This document shows positions 13,016 through 21,852 of a stretch of DNA of 64,000 nt, piece by piece (positions within the stretch are counted from its first letter, which is position 1; each line of letters begins with the position of its first letter). The position numbers and the translations under genes were made by a program. The stretch comes from Streptomyces melanogenes (lineage in GTDB: Bacteria; Actinomycetota; Actinomycetes; Streptomycetales; Streptomycetaceae): assembly GCF_014649795.1 (NCBI RefSeq), contig NZ_BMTS01000003.1, positions 372,001 to 436,000 on the forward strand, written 5' to 3'. The notes beneath the pieces were generated by a model. The model did no database searches, was not told the origin of the DNA, and was given only the letters and a program-made list of their open reading frames with translations.

Positions 13016-14992
13016 TCAGAGTCCCTTGGTCTTGATGGTGATGGTGGAGCCCTCCGGCGCCTGGTCGCCCGCCTTGACGGACTGGCTGGCGATCTCGTCG
13101 CTGAGGAACGGGAAGCCGTGGTCCACGTTGACTTTGAAACCGGCCTTCTCCAGGTCCTTCTTGGCCTGGTCGGCCTTCTCGCCGGTCACCTTGGGCACGG
13201 TGATCATCCGCGGGCCCTTGGAGACGGTGAGCGTGACCGTGTCGCCCTTGGCGAGACGGGCGCCCTCGGCCGCGGACTGGGCGGCGATGCTGCCCGCCTC
13301 CTGCGGCGAGTTGACCTGCTCGGGCGCGATCTGGACCTCCAGGCCCGCGTCCTTCAGGGAGGAGGTGGCGTCCTCCACCGAGTCCCCGACGACCCCGGGG
13401 ACCTCGACCGGGGCGCCCTTGCTGACGACGAGGGCGACCGCGGTGTCCGCGCGGCGCGGGGCGCCCGCGGCCGGGTCGGTGCTGACGACCGCGCCCTGGT
13501 CGGTGTCCTCGTTGAACTCCTCGGTGACCGCGCCGGGGGTGAGACCCGCGTCGGCCAGCGCCTTCTTGGCGTCGTCCAGCGGCTTGCCGGTGACGTCCGG
13601 GACCTTGACCATCTCGGGGCCGCGCGAGACCACGACGGTCACCGAGGCGTTGCCGCGCACGCGCGCGCCCGTCTCCGGGTCCGTCTCGATCACCGTGCCG
13701 CGCTTGACCGTGTCGCTGTAGCGGCGGTCGACCTTCTTCACCGAAAGGCCCGCGTCCTCAAGGCGCTTCTTGGCGGCGCTCTCGCTCTGCCCGATGACGG
13801 CGGGGACGTGCGTGAACTGGCCGGAGTTGATGTACCAGACCCCGGCGCCGACCCCCAGGACCAGCAGGACGGCGGCGAGCGCCGCGACCAGGCCGCGCCG
13901 CCCGTTCAGGACGAGGCGGGGCCGTCCGCCACGCGCGCGTGCCGGGGCGGGCCCGGGCGGCGGCATGGTCAGCCGGCTGGTGCGGTTGACGGGGTCCTGC
14001 TCGGCCGGCAGCGGGGCGGCGGCCGCCGTGGGCGCGCTGCCCCGGGGCGGGGTCGCCACCGCGCGCGGTATGACGCTCGTACGGTCCTCGGAGCCGGAGG
14101 TCCCGGCCGCGGGCACGGCCTGCGGGGGCATCGCGTCCAGCTGCTCGTCGTCGAGCGCGGCACGGGCCTCGCGGGCCTGGGCGAGCAGGCCCACCGCGTC
14201 GTACGGCCGCGCGTCGGGGTTGCGGGCGGTGGCGGAGGCCACCAGCTCGTCCAGCTCGACGGCGAGGCCGGGCACGGCGGCGGACGGCGCGGGCACGCCC
14301 TCGTGGAGGTGGGCGTAGAGGATCTGGGCGGCGTTCTCCCCGGAGTGCGGCTTGGCGCCGGTGAGCATCTCGTACAGCACGACACCGCACGCGTAGACGT
14401 CCGCGCGCGTGTCGGCGGTGCCCTGCTCGATCTGCTCGGGGGCGAGGTACGAGACGGTGCCGAGGACGCTGCCGGTGGTGCTGGTGACCGCGTCCACCGC
14501 CCGGACCAGGCCGAAGTCGGCGACCTTGACCCGGCCGTCGTCCCCTATCAGGACGTTCTCCGGCTTCATGTCCCGGTGGACGAAACCGGCGCGGTGCGCG
14601 GCGCCGAGCGCGGCGAGCACGGGCTCCAGGATGTCCAGGGCGGCCCGGGGCTGGAGGGCGCCGCGCTCGCGCAGCACGTCGCGCAGGGTGCAGCCCGCCA
14701 CGTACTCCATCGCCAGGTAGACGTACCCGCCGTCGGTGCCCTGGTCGAAGACGCCGACCACGTTCGGGTGGGCGAGCCGGGCGACGGACTTGGCCTCGCG
14801 GATGAACCGCTCCACGAACGAGCCGTCGGCGGCGAGCGCCGGGTGCATCACCTTGAGGGCGAGCACCCGGTCGAGCCGGGTGTCGACGGCCCGGTAGACC
14901 GTGGCCATACCGCCGACGGCGATGCGCGCCTCGACGCGGTAGCGGCCGTCGAGCACCTGCCCGACGAGGGGGTCCTGAAGGGTCGTATCCAC
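13016..14992 (-). CDS. PASTA-domain Ser/Thr protein kinase (PknB/PknL type)
   Basis: This membrane-anchored Hanks-type kinase has 658 aa. The kinase domain (about 18-275) has a Gly loop IAVGGMATVYRA, Lys47 in ALKVM, catalytic HRDMKPEN, DFG and APE. A Pro/Ala-rich linker follows, then one transmembrane helix at about 367-388 and four extracellular PASTA repeats, each with a (V)P.V.G pattern. Such kinases sense muropeptides or lipid II and phosphorylate division and cell-wall proteins. GTG at 14992 is preferred: a -10-like TAGACT (15000-15005) ends 7 nt before it, suggesting a leaderless mRNA. The gene is followed at 8 nt by nfo. An Rv2175c-like protein, known in mycobacteria as a PknL substrate, is encoded about 4 kb away. 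Confidence 0.93.
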   Translation of the reverse strand: MDTTLQDPLVGQVLDGRYRVEARIAVGGMATVYRAVDTRLDRVLALKVMHPALAADGSFVERFIREAKSVARLAHPNVVGVFDQGTDGGYVYLAMEYVAGCTLRDVLRERGALQPRAALDILEPVLAALGAAHRAGFVHRDMKPENVLIGDDGRVKVADFGLVRAVDAVTSTTGSVLGTVSYLAPEQIEQGTADTRADVYACGVVLYEMLTGAKPHSGENAAQILYAHLHEGVPAPSAAVPGLAVELDELVASATARNPDARPYDAVGLLAQAREARAALDDEQLDAMPPQAVPAAGTSGSEDRTSVIPRAVATPPRGSAPTAAAAPLPAEQDPVNRTSRLTMPPPGPAPARARGGRPRLVLNGRRGLVAALAAVLLVLGVGAGVWYINSGQFTHVPAVIGQSESAAKKRLEDAGLSVKKVDRRYSDTVKRGTVIETDPETGARVRGNASVTVVVSRGPEMVKVPDVTGKPLDDAKKALADAGLTPGAVTEEFNEDTDQGAVVSTDPAAGAPRRADTAVALVVSKGAPVEVPGVVGDSVEDATSSLKDAGLEVQIAPEQVNSPQEAGSIAAQSAAEGARLAKGDTVTLTVSKGPRMITVPKVTGEKADQAKKDLEKAGFKVNVDHGFPFLSDEIASQSVKAGDQAPEGSTITIKTKGL

Positions 14993-14999
14993 GGAGCAG

Positions 15000-15005
15000 A
15001 GTCTA
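15000..15005 (-). promoter_or_regulatory. -10-like hexamer of the PASTA kinase gene
   Basis: TAGACT on the minus strand is 7 nt upstream of the GTG start, with no Shine-Dalgarno between. No good -35 was found. Confidence 0.4.
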
Positions 15006-15114
15006 CGAGCGGTCACGGACAACCCTCCCGCCCTGGGTGTTCCCGGGGCGGGACTGCAGCGCAGCTGTAACGCGGGGGTGATCTCGGGCGGGTCGGCAGC
15101 CGCCCCACCCACGT

Positions 15115-15912
<798 letters not shown>

Positions 15913-16128
15913 TCAGCCTCCCTGGACGGCGGTCAGGACCTCGACGCGGTCGCCGTCGCCGAGCGTGGTGCGCGGCCAGGCACCGCGCGGGACGACCGTC
16001 TCGTTGACGGCGGCGGCGACGCCCGAGGGCGCCGGGGTCAGGGTGGCGACGAGGACGTCGAGCGTGGTGCCCGGGGCGAGGTCGCGTACCTCGCCGTTGA
16101 CGGAGACGGTCGTCGAGGAGACGGTCAT
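15913..16128 (-). CDS. thiS: Sulfur carrier protein ThiS
   Basis: This 71-aa ubiquitin-fold protein ends in VLTAVQGG. The terminal Gly-Gly is the site that is adenylated and converted to a thiocarboxylate to carry sulfur to ThiG. The start overlaps the thiO stop as ATGA (4 nt), and thiG begins 3 nt downstream. The short NGE.RDL.PGTTLDVLV opening matches the family. Confidence 0.95.
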   Translation of the reverse strand: MTVSSTTVSVNGEVRDLAPGTTLDVLVATLTPAPSGVAAAVNETVVPRGAWPRTTLGDGDRVEVLTAVQGG

Positions 16129-17321
16129 GCGGTCAGCTCCTGCGGTACGGACTCCACCGGGGCGGAGGTGAAGCGGCGGGGGGTGAAGGGGCGCGCCTCG
16201 GCGGGCAGTTCGCCGGTGGCCAGCGCGTGCGCCAGCGCGTCGCCCGTGACGGGGGTGAGCAGCACCCCGTTGCGGTAGTGGCCGGTGGCCAGGTGCAGGC
16301 CGGGCAGGGCGGTGGGGCCCAGCAGCGGCGCGTTGTCGGGGGAGCCGGGGCGCAGCCCGGCGCGGGTCTCGGTCAGCGGCAGTTCGGTGATGCCGGGCAC
16401 CAGCTCGTGCGCGTCCCGCAGCAGCTCGTAGACCCCGCCCGCGGTGACCGTGGTGTCCCAGCCCAGCTCCTCGCTGGTGGCGCCGACGACGAGCTCGCCG
16501 TCGGCGCGCGGCACCAGGTAGACGTGGCTGCCGCGGACCACCGCGCGGACCGTCCGGGACAGGAACGGCGCGTACGCGGGCGGCACGGTCAGCCGCAGCA
16601 CCTGGCCCTTGACCGGGCGCACCGGCGGCCGCAGCTCGTCGGGGATCCCGGCGAGCCGCCCGCTGAGGCTGCCGCCCGCGAGGACGACCTGGTCGGCGGC
16701 GAGCTCGGTGCCGTCGGCCAGGACGGCCCCCGCGGCCCGCTCGCGGACCACCGAGAGCCGTTCGGCCCAGCCCCGGTGGAACACCACCCCGGCCCGCTCG
16801 CACGCCGTCAGCAGGGCCTTGGCGAGGCGGCGCGGGTCGATCTGGTGGTCGCCGTCGACCCGCAGCCCGCCGCGCACCCCGGGCGCCAGCATCGGTTCCA
16901 GACGGCGGCACTCGCGCCCGGTCAGCCACTGGGAGTCGAGCCCCGAGCGCTGCTGGAGGGCGTGCAGGTCGCGCAGATGGGCGCGGTCGTCGGCGTCCAG
17001 GGCGACCGCCAGGGTGCCGCAGGCGCGGTAGCCGGTGCCGAGGCCGCTCGCCTCCTCCAGCTCGGCCACGAAGTCCGGGTAGCGCCGGGCGGAGGCCAGG
17101 TTGAGGCCGAGCAGGGTCTCCTCGCCGTAGTGGAGCTCGGTGACGGCGGCGAGCATGCCCGCCGCGACCTGCGCGGCGCCGCCGCCGGGCGCGGGGTCCG
17201 CGAGCGCGGTGCGCAGCCCGCGCTGCGCCGCGCGCCAGGCCGTGACGAGGCCGATGATTCCGCCCCCCACGACCAGTACGTCCGACCCGTGGGGAACTGC
17301 CCCGTTTCGGGATGAGTGCAT
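16125..17321 (-). CDS. thiO: Glycine oxidase ThiO
   Basis: This FAD-dependent glycine oxidase (398 aa) supplies dehydroglycine to ThiG. The N-terminal dinucleotide fold is VLVVGGGIIGLVTAWRAAQRG, followed by GGGAAQVAAGMLA. Later come the DAO-family DHQIDPRRL and a C-terminal RAGLRPGSPDNAPLLGP with GHYRNGVLLTPVTG. The start lies just past the TPP riboswitch, whose 3' end carries GAAGGGAGG, the likely ribosome site. thiO overlaps thiS by 4 nt. Confidence 0.93.
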   Translation of the reverse strand: MHSSRNGAVPHGSDVLVVGGGIIGLVTAWRAAQRGLRTALADPAPGGGAAQVAAGMLAAVTELHYGEETLLGLNLASARRYPDFVAELEEASGLGTGYRACGTLAVALDADDRAHLRDLHALQQRSGLDSQWLTGRECRRLEPMLAPGVRGGLRVDGDHQIDPRRLAKALLTACERAGVVFHRGWAERLSVVRERAAGAVLADGTELAADQVVLAGGSLSGRLAGIPDELRPPVRPVKGQVLRLTVPPAYAPFLSRTVRAVVRGSHVYLVPRADGELVVGATSEELGWDTTVTAGGVYELLRDAHELVPGITELPLTETRAGLRPGSPDNAPLLGPTALPGLHLATGHYRNGVLLTPVTGDALAHALATGELPAEARPFTPRRFTSAPVESVPQELTA

Positions 17322-17333
17322 GGGCGTCCAGCC

Positions 17334-17428
17334 CCTCCCTTCGCCGGCATGACCCGGATCAGGTTCGTACGGTCGGAGGCCGCTGCAGCCTCCCTCTCAG
17401 CCCGGTGCGTCCGGGCTCCCGCGAGTGC
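17334..17428 (-). promoter_or_regulatory. TPP riboswitch (THI element)
   Basis: Read on the minus strand, the element has GGGAGCCCGGACGCACCGGG, then the CTGAGAGGG core, a variable stem, and the second conserved core ACCTGATCCGGGTCATGCCG with GCGAAGGGAGG at the 3' end. These are the conserved pyrimidine- and pyrophosphate-sensor loops of the thiamine pyrophosphate riboswitch. The ribosome-binding sequence is adjacent to the aptamer and no terminator precedes thiO, which favours translational control. Confidence 0.95.
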
Positions 17429-17441
17429 TTGTACGTGCGCC

Positions 17442-17471
17442 AGGCTAACGCCTGACCGGTTTCCTGACGAA
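17442..17471 (-). promoter_or_regulatory. Promoter of the thiOSG operon
   Basis: On the minus strand TTCGTC (17466-17471) and TAGCCT (17442-17447) are separated by 18 nt. The start of transcription would fall near 17436, immediately before the riboswitch. This overlaps the candidate promoter of the divergent oxidoreductase gene. Confidence 0.55.
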
Positions 17472-17483
17472 CTGTCAGATGTT

Positions 17484-17489
17484 TATGGT
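17484..17489 (+). promoter_or_regulatory. -10-like hexamer of the divergent oxidoreductase gene
   Basis: TATGGT ends 6 nt before the GTG at 17496, again a leaderless arrangement. An inverted repeat CTGAC-GAACT-GTCAG (17464-17478) overlaps this and the thiO promoter. Confidence 0.45.
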
Positions 17490-17495
17490 GATCGG

Positions 17496-18716
17496 GTGAG
17501 CGAAAAGCAGACGCATTCGGAACAGCGCCACGTCGTGGTCGTCGGCGCGGGCATGGCCGGGGTCCAGACGGCCGTGGCCCTGCGCGAACAGGGCTTCCCC
17601 GGCCGGATCACCCTCATCGGCGCCGAGCCCCACCAGCCGTACGACCGGCCCCCGCTCTCCAAGGCGGTGCTGCTCGGCAAGGCCGAGGGTTCCGCCTTCG
17701 AGGTGGACTTCGAGGGCCTCGGCGTCGACCTGCGCCTGGGCGAGACGGTCACGGACGTACGCGCGCGTGAGCACGAGATCGACACCGCGTCGGGGCCCGT
17801 CCCGTACGACGCGCTGGTCATCGCCTCCGGCGCGGAGCCGATCGCGCTGCCCGGCATCGAGGACCTGCCGGACGTCCATCTGCTGCGCACCCTCGACGAC
17901 GCCGGGCGGCTGCGCGCGGTGCTGAACGCCCAGCTCCGCGTCGTGGTCGTCGGGGCGGGCTGGATCGGGGCCGAGTTCGCCACCGCCGCGCGCGAGGCGG
18001 GCTGCGCGGTCACCGTCGTGGAGGCCGCGGAGTGCCCGCTGGCGGGCGCGCTGCCCGCCGAGGTCACCGGGCCGATGGCCGGCTGGTACGCGGAGAGCGG
18101 CGCCGAACTGCTCACCCACGCGCGCGTGGCGGCCGTCGAGCCCGGAGCCGTCGTGCTGGCGGACGGCCGCCGCCTCCCGGCCGACGCGGTCGTCGTCGGC
18201 ATCGGCGCCCGGCCCACCACCGACTGGCTGGCGTCCACCGGCATCGAGCGCGGCCCGGAGGGCGCGGTCACGGCCGACGACCGGCTGCGCACCTCGCTCC
18301 CGGACGTCTACGCGGTCGGCGACTGCGCCTCCTTCCCTTCGGGAAGGTACGGGGAGCGGCTGCTCATCCACCACTGGGACAACGCCCTCCAGGGGCCGCG
18401 CACGGTGGCGGCGGACATCGTCGGCGAGGCGGTCCGTCCGTACGACCCGGTGCCGTACTTCTGGTCCGAGCAGTTCGGCAGGTTCGTGCAGTACGTCGGC
18501 CACCACCGCGGCGCCGACCGGCTGCTGTGGCGGGGCGACCCGGCGACCGCCGCGTGGTCGGTCTGCTGGCTGCGCGAGGGCAGGCTCGTCGCCCTCCTGG
18601 CCGTCGGCCGACCGCGCGATCTGGCGCAGGGCCGCAAGCTCATCGAGGCAGGTGCGACGCTGGATCCGGTCCGCGCCGCCGACCCGTCCGTCCCCCTCAA
18701 GGCGGCAGTCGGCTGA
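17496..18716 (+). CDS. FAD/NAD(P)-dependent ferredoxin reductase-like oxidoreductase
   Basis: This 406-aa flavoprotein resembles the NADH:ferredoxin/putidaredoxin reductases of oxygenase and P450 systems. The FAD site HVVVVGAGMAGVQTAVAL is N-terminal. The NAD(P) Rossmann motif RVVVVGAGWIGAEFATAA lies in the middle, and VYAVGDCASF is the second FAD-contact motif. A C-terminal Reductase_C-like region (YFWSEQFGRFVQYVGHH) follows. GTG at 17496 is used because the N-terminus then abuts the Rossmann fold and a -10-like hexamer precedes it. No ferredoxin gene is adjacent, so its electron acceptor is unknown. It diverges from the thi operon with overlapping promoters. Confidence 0.88.
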   Translation: MSEKQTHSEQRHVVVVGAGMAGVQTAVALREQGFPGRITLIGAEPHQPYDRPPLSKAVLLGKAEGSAFEVDFEGLGVDLRLGETVTDVRAREHEIDTASGPVPYDALVIASGAEPIALPGIEDLPDVHLLRTLDDAGRLRAVLNAQLRVVVVGAGWIGAEFATAAREAGCAVTVVEAAECPLAGALPAEVTGPMAGWYAESGAELLTHARVAAVEPGAVVLADGRRLPADAVVVGIGARPTTDWLASTGIERGPEGAVTADDRLRTSLPDVYAVGDCASFPSGRYGERLLIHHWDNALQGPRTVAADIVGEAVRPYDPVPYFWSEQFGRFVQYVGHHRGADRLLWRGDPATAAWSVCWLREGRLVALLAVGRPRDLAQGRKLIEAGATLDPVRAADPSVPLKAAVG

Positions 18717-18759
18717 GCTCCGGCTACCGAGTGTCAGTCCGGGATGGCACGCTTGTCCC

Positions 18760-19125
18760 GTGACCGAGATTGACGCGAAAACCGATGCACTCGTCCCCGC
18801 CTGGCTCCACCTTCCCGACATCGCCGAAATGCTCGACGTCGAGGTGACCCGTGTGCGGCAGCTGGTCAAGGAGGGCCAGCTCATCGCCGTACGCCGCGGT
18901 GAGAACCGGACGCTGCAGGTGCCCGCCGCCTTCATCGACGGCGACAAGGTCGTGAAGGGCCTCGCCGGCACCCTCACGCTCCTGCGGGACGACGGCTACT
19001 CCGACGAAGAGATGCTGGAGTGGCTCTTCACCGCCGACCCGACCCTGCCCGGCACCCCCGCGCAGGCCCTGAGCGAGAATCGCGGCACGGAGGTGAAGCG
19101 TCGCGCCCAGGCGCTCGCCGTCTGA
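18760..19125 (+). CDS. Rv2175c-like winged-helix DNA-binding protein
   Basis: This 121-aa protein has an N-terminal MerR/excisionase-like winged helix (LPDIAEMLDVEVTRVRQLVK, then GQLIAVRRGENRTLQVP) and a C-terminal helical part (VVKGLAGTLTLLRDDGYSDE). It matches the Rv2175c family of actinobacteria. In M. tuberculosis Rv2175c lies beside PknL and is phosphorylated by it, which lowers DNA binding; here a PASTA kinase is encoded at 13016-14992. GTG at 18760 is chosen from the start of conserved sequence. The target DNA is unknown. Confidence 0.8.
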   Translation: MTEIDAKTDALVPAWLHLPDIAEMLDVEVTRVRQLVKEGQLIAVRRGENRTLQVPAAFIDGDKVVKGLAGTLTLLRDDGYSDEEMLEWLFTADPTLPGTPAQALSENRGTEVKRRAQALAV

Positions 19126-19197
19126 CCTGATCGCCTACAGGTGGGGCGCGGGCCGGGAGACCGGTCCGCGCCCGCACCGCACCCAACGGGGGACTTC

Positions 19198-19854
19198 ATG
19201 CCCACGGCCCGTGAGCGGCTCGCCGACGCCCGGCTCTACCTCTGCACGGACGCGCGCAGGCGCCAGGGCGACCTGCCCGCGTTCCTGGACGCCGTGCTGA
19301 CCTCGGGCGTGGACATCGTCCAGCTTCGGGACAAGGGCATGGAGGCCGCCGAGGAACTGGAGCACCTGGCCGTCCTCGCCGACGCCTGCCGCCGGCACGG
19401 CAAGCTGCTCGCGGTCAACGACCGGGCCGACGTGGCCCACGCCATCGGCGCCGACGTGCTGCACCTGGGCCAGGGCGACCTGCCGGTCCCGGCCGCCCGC
19501 GCGATCCTCGGCGACGAGGTCCTGATCGGCCGCTCCACGCACGCCGACGCGGAGGCCTTCGCGGCCGCCGTCGAGCCCGGCGTGGACTACTTCTGCACGG
19601 GCCCCTGCTGGCCCACCCCGACCAAGCCCGGCCGCCACGCCCCGGGCCTGGACCTGGTGCGTTACACCGCCTCGCTCGCCACCGAGCGCCCCTGGTTCGC
19701 CATCGGCGGCATCGACGCGGCCAACCTCGACGAGGTGCTGGACGCGGGCGCCGAGCGGATCGTGGTGGTCCGGGCGATCACCGAGGCGGACGACCCCGCC
19801 GAGGCGACGGCGAACCTGGCGAAGCGGGTGCGCGAACGCGTGATGGCCCGCTAG
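19198..19854 (+). CDS. thiE: Thiamine phosphate synthase
   Basis: ThiE (218 aa) joins HMP-pyrophosphate with thiazole phosphate to form thiamine phosphate. TIM-barrel signatures are [81 protein letters not shown] and [12 protein letters not shown]. These include the pyrophosphate-binding and Mg-ligating residues. ATG at 19198 is preferred over the longer in-frame start because it follows CGGGGGACTTC. It is unlinked to the thiOSG riboswitch and no riboswitch is visible ahead of it. Confidence 0.95.
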   Translation: MPTARERLADARLYLCTDARRRQGDLPAFLDAVLTSGVDIVQLRDKGMEAAEELEHLAVLADACRRHGKLLAVNDRADVAHAIGADVLHLGQGDLPVPAARAILGDEVLIGRSTHADAEAFAAAVEPGVDYFCTGPCWPTPTKPGRHAPGLDLVRYTASLATERPWFAIGGIDAANLDEVLDAGAERIVVVRAITEADDPAEATANLAKRVRERVMAR

Positions 19855-19861
19855 AGATCTT

Positions 19862-19898
19862 TTGTCCGAGGGGTGGACAAGAGTCCGACAATGCGGAC
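19862..19898. promoter_or_regulatory. Two adjacent inverted repeats between thiE and metF
   Basis: TTGTCC (19862-19867) pairs with GGACAA (19875-19880), and GTCCG (19883-19887) with CGGAC (19894-19898). The half-site (T)TGTCC/GGACAA occurs three times in about 40 nt. This could be a terminator for thiE or an operator for metF. Confidence 0.4.
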
Positions 19899-19915
19899 AA
19901 ATTACCCCTGCCTTG

Positions 19916-19944
19916 TTGGGGGACCGCCAAGGCCTGGCTAACCT
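19916..19944 (+). promoter_or_regulatory. metF promoter (leaderless)
   Basis: TTGGGG (19916-19921), a 17-nt spacer and TAACCT (19939-19944) end 6 nt before the metF ATG, with no Shine-Dalgarno. Confidence 0.6.
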
Positions 19945-19950
19945 GCGAGT

Positions 19951-20868
19951 ATGGCCCTTGGCACTGCTTCCACCAGGACCCATCGCGCGCGCACCGTGCG
20001 CGAGATGCTGGCGACCGGTGAGACGACGTACTCGTTCGAGTTCTGGGCGCCCAAGACCGAGAAGGGCGAGCGGAACCTCTGGAACGCGCTGCGCCGGGTC
20101 GAGGCGGTGGCCCCGAGCTTCGTCTCCGTCACCTACGGCGCGGGCGGCTCCACCCGCTCGGGCACGGTCAAGGCCACCGAGCAGATCGCGGCCGACTCCA
20201 CCCTGACCCCGGTGGCCCACCTCACGGCGGTCGGCCACTCGGTGGCGGAGCTGCGCAACATGGTCGGTCAGTACGCGGACGCCGACATCCGCAACATCCT
20301 CGCCGTGCGCGGCGACCCGCCCGGCGACCCGATGGGCGACTGGGTCAGGCACCCCGAGGGCGTCACCTACGCCGCCGACCTGGTCCGGCTCATCAAGGAG
20401 TCCGGCGACTTCTGCGTCGGCGTCGCCGCCTTCCCGGAGATGCACCCGCGCTCCACCGCATGGGACACCGACGTACGGCACTTCGTCGACAAGTGCCGGG
20501 CCGGCGCGGATTACGCGATCACCCAGATGTTCTTCCGCCCGGAGAGCTATCTGCGGCTGCGCGACAAGGTCGCCGAGGCCGGCTGCGAGACCCCGATCAT
20601 CCCCGAGGTCATGCCGGTGACCAGCGTGAAGCAGCTGGAAAGGCTGCCCCAGCTCAGCAATGCCGAGTTCCCGCCCGAGCTGAAAGAGCGGATCCTCGCC
20701 GTCAAGGACGATCCGGCCGCTGTACGCTCCATTGGCATCGAGTTCGCCACGGAGTTCTGCGCGCGGCTGCTCGCCGATGGCGTACCCGGGTTGCACTTCA
20801 TTACCCTCAACAACTCCACGGCGACACTCGAGATCTACGAGAATCTGGGCCTGCACCAGCAGCCCTGA
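19951..20868 (+). CDS. metF: Methylenetetrahydrofolate reductase
   Basis: MetF (305 aa) is a flavin-dependent TIM-barrel enzyme reducing 5,10-methylene-THF to 5-methyl-THF for methionine synthesis. Family motifs are [14 protein letters not shown] (catalytic Glu), [72 protein letters not shown] and [14 protein letters not shown] at 19951 directly follows a good leaderless promoter. It precedes, by 70 nt on the same strand, a gene for a membrane protein. Confidence 0.96.
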   Translation: MALGTASTRTHRARTVREMLATGETTYSFEFWAPKTEKGERNLWNALRRVEAVAPSFVSVTYGAGGSTRSGTVKATEQIAADSTLTPVAHLTAVGHSVAELRNMVGQYADADIRNILAVRGDPPGDPMGDWVRHPEGVTYAADLVRLIKESGDFCVGVAAFPEMHPRSTAWDTDVRHFVDKCRAGADYAITQMFFRPESYLRLRDKVAEAGCETPIIPEVMPVTSVKQLERLPQLSNAEFPPELKERILAVKDDPAAVRSIGIEFATEFCARLLADGVPGLHFITLNNSTATLEIYENLGLHQQP

Positions 20869-20938
20869 TCAGTCGCATAGGGCGTACTGGCCGGCCGTCC
20901 CGCCAAGGGGACGGCGGCCTTTGGGAAGAGGGGCGTAC

Positions 20939-21811
20939 ATGGGCTGGGCGGTCCTCTACATCGCGTTCGGCGTCGTCGCGCTCTGGCTGCTCGGCGAGGT
21001 GCTCCTGCAGTACAAGGCGCGGCTGCGCTGGCGGCTGCTGGCCTTCACGGGCTTCATGGGCGTGGTCCTGGGCGTCCTCCTGCCGTCGGTCTTCGTGATC
21101 ATCCTGGGCGCGCTGGCCTTCGCGGTCGGCCAGACCTACGTCACGCTCTCCTTCCGCCGGGGCTTCTCCACCGGCTGGGCGGTCGGCGGCAGGCCGGGCG
21201 CCAGCCGCCGGCGCCGCTCGGGCGCGGCGGCCCCGCTCCAGGACCCGGTGCTCCAGGTCTCCGACTTCCAGTACGAGGGCGACGGCGAGGCCGACGCCCC
21301 GCAGGACGCGAAGGCCGAGGCCGCCGACCCCGCCACGGCCGCGCGGGAGTCCGTCTACGAGCCGCAGCCGCTGCCCGACGACACCGGCCAGTACGGCGTC
21401 TACAGCGAGAACGCCCACGCCGGAGCCCAGCAGCAGTACGGCGGATACGACGCCGGACAGCAGCAGTACGCCGACCCGTACGCGGGCCAGTACGGCTACG
21501 GCACGGACACCGGGCAGCAGCAGTACGCCGCGTACTCCGACCCGTACATCGGCAGCGGCACCACCCAGGGCTACGGCGGCTACGACACCTATGCCGCCCC
21601 CCAGCAGGCCTACGCCGACCCCTACGCCCAGCAGTACGGCATGGACACCCCGCCCGGCGGGGTCTGGGTGCCGCAGCAGCGCGACAACGAGCCCCAGCCG
21701 TACGGCGAGGAGCAGCCCGCGCCGTATCCGCAGGGCGGCGAGTACGGCAACGGGACGGGCGGCGGCACCGGATCCGGGTACGTCAACGAGCAGCAGCCGT
21801 ACCGCTATTGA
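20939..21811 (+). CDS. Membrane protein with Tyr/Gln-rich low-complexity tail
   Basis: This 290-aa protein has two or three N-terminal membrane helices (about 3-22, 33-50 and 50-68), a basic loop, and a long cytoplasmic or exposed tail. From about residue 155 to the end the tail is dominated by Gln, Tyr, Gly, Pro and Asp in repeated QQQYGGY / QQQYADPYAGQYGYG units. The composition resembles prion-like or condensate-forming domains of other organisms. ATG at 20939 follows GAAGAGGGG. I do not recognise a named family, and no function is offered. It follows metF on the same strand. Confidence 0.85.
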   Translation: MGWAVLYIAFGVVALWLLGEVLLQYKARLRWRLLAFTGFMGVVLGVLLPSVFVIILGALAFAVGQTYVTLSFRRGFSTGWAVGGRPGASRRRRSGAAAPLQDPVLQVSDFQYEGDGEADAPQDAKAEAADPATAARESVYEPQPLPDDTGQYGVYSENAHAGAQQQYGGYDAGQQQYADPYAGQYGYGTDTGQQQYAAYSDPYIGSGTTQGYGGYDTYAAPQQAYADPYAQQYGMDTPPGGVWVPQQRDNEPQPYGEEQPAPYPQGGEYGNGTGGGTGSGYVNEQQPYRY

Positions 21812-21852
21812 GTGGTCGTCGGCCCCGCCGACGACCACGCCCGGCTACCGGC

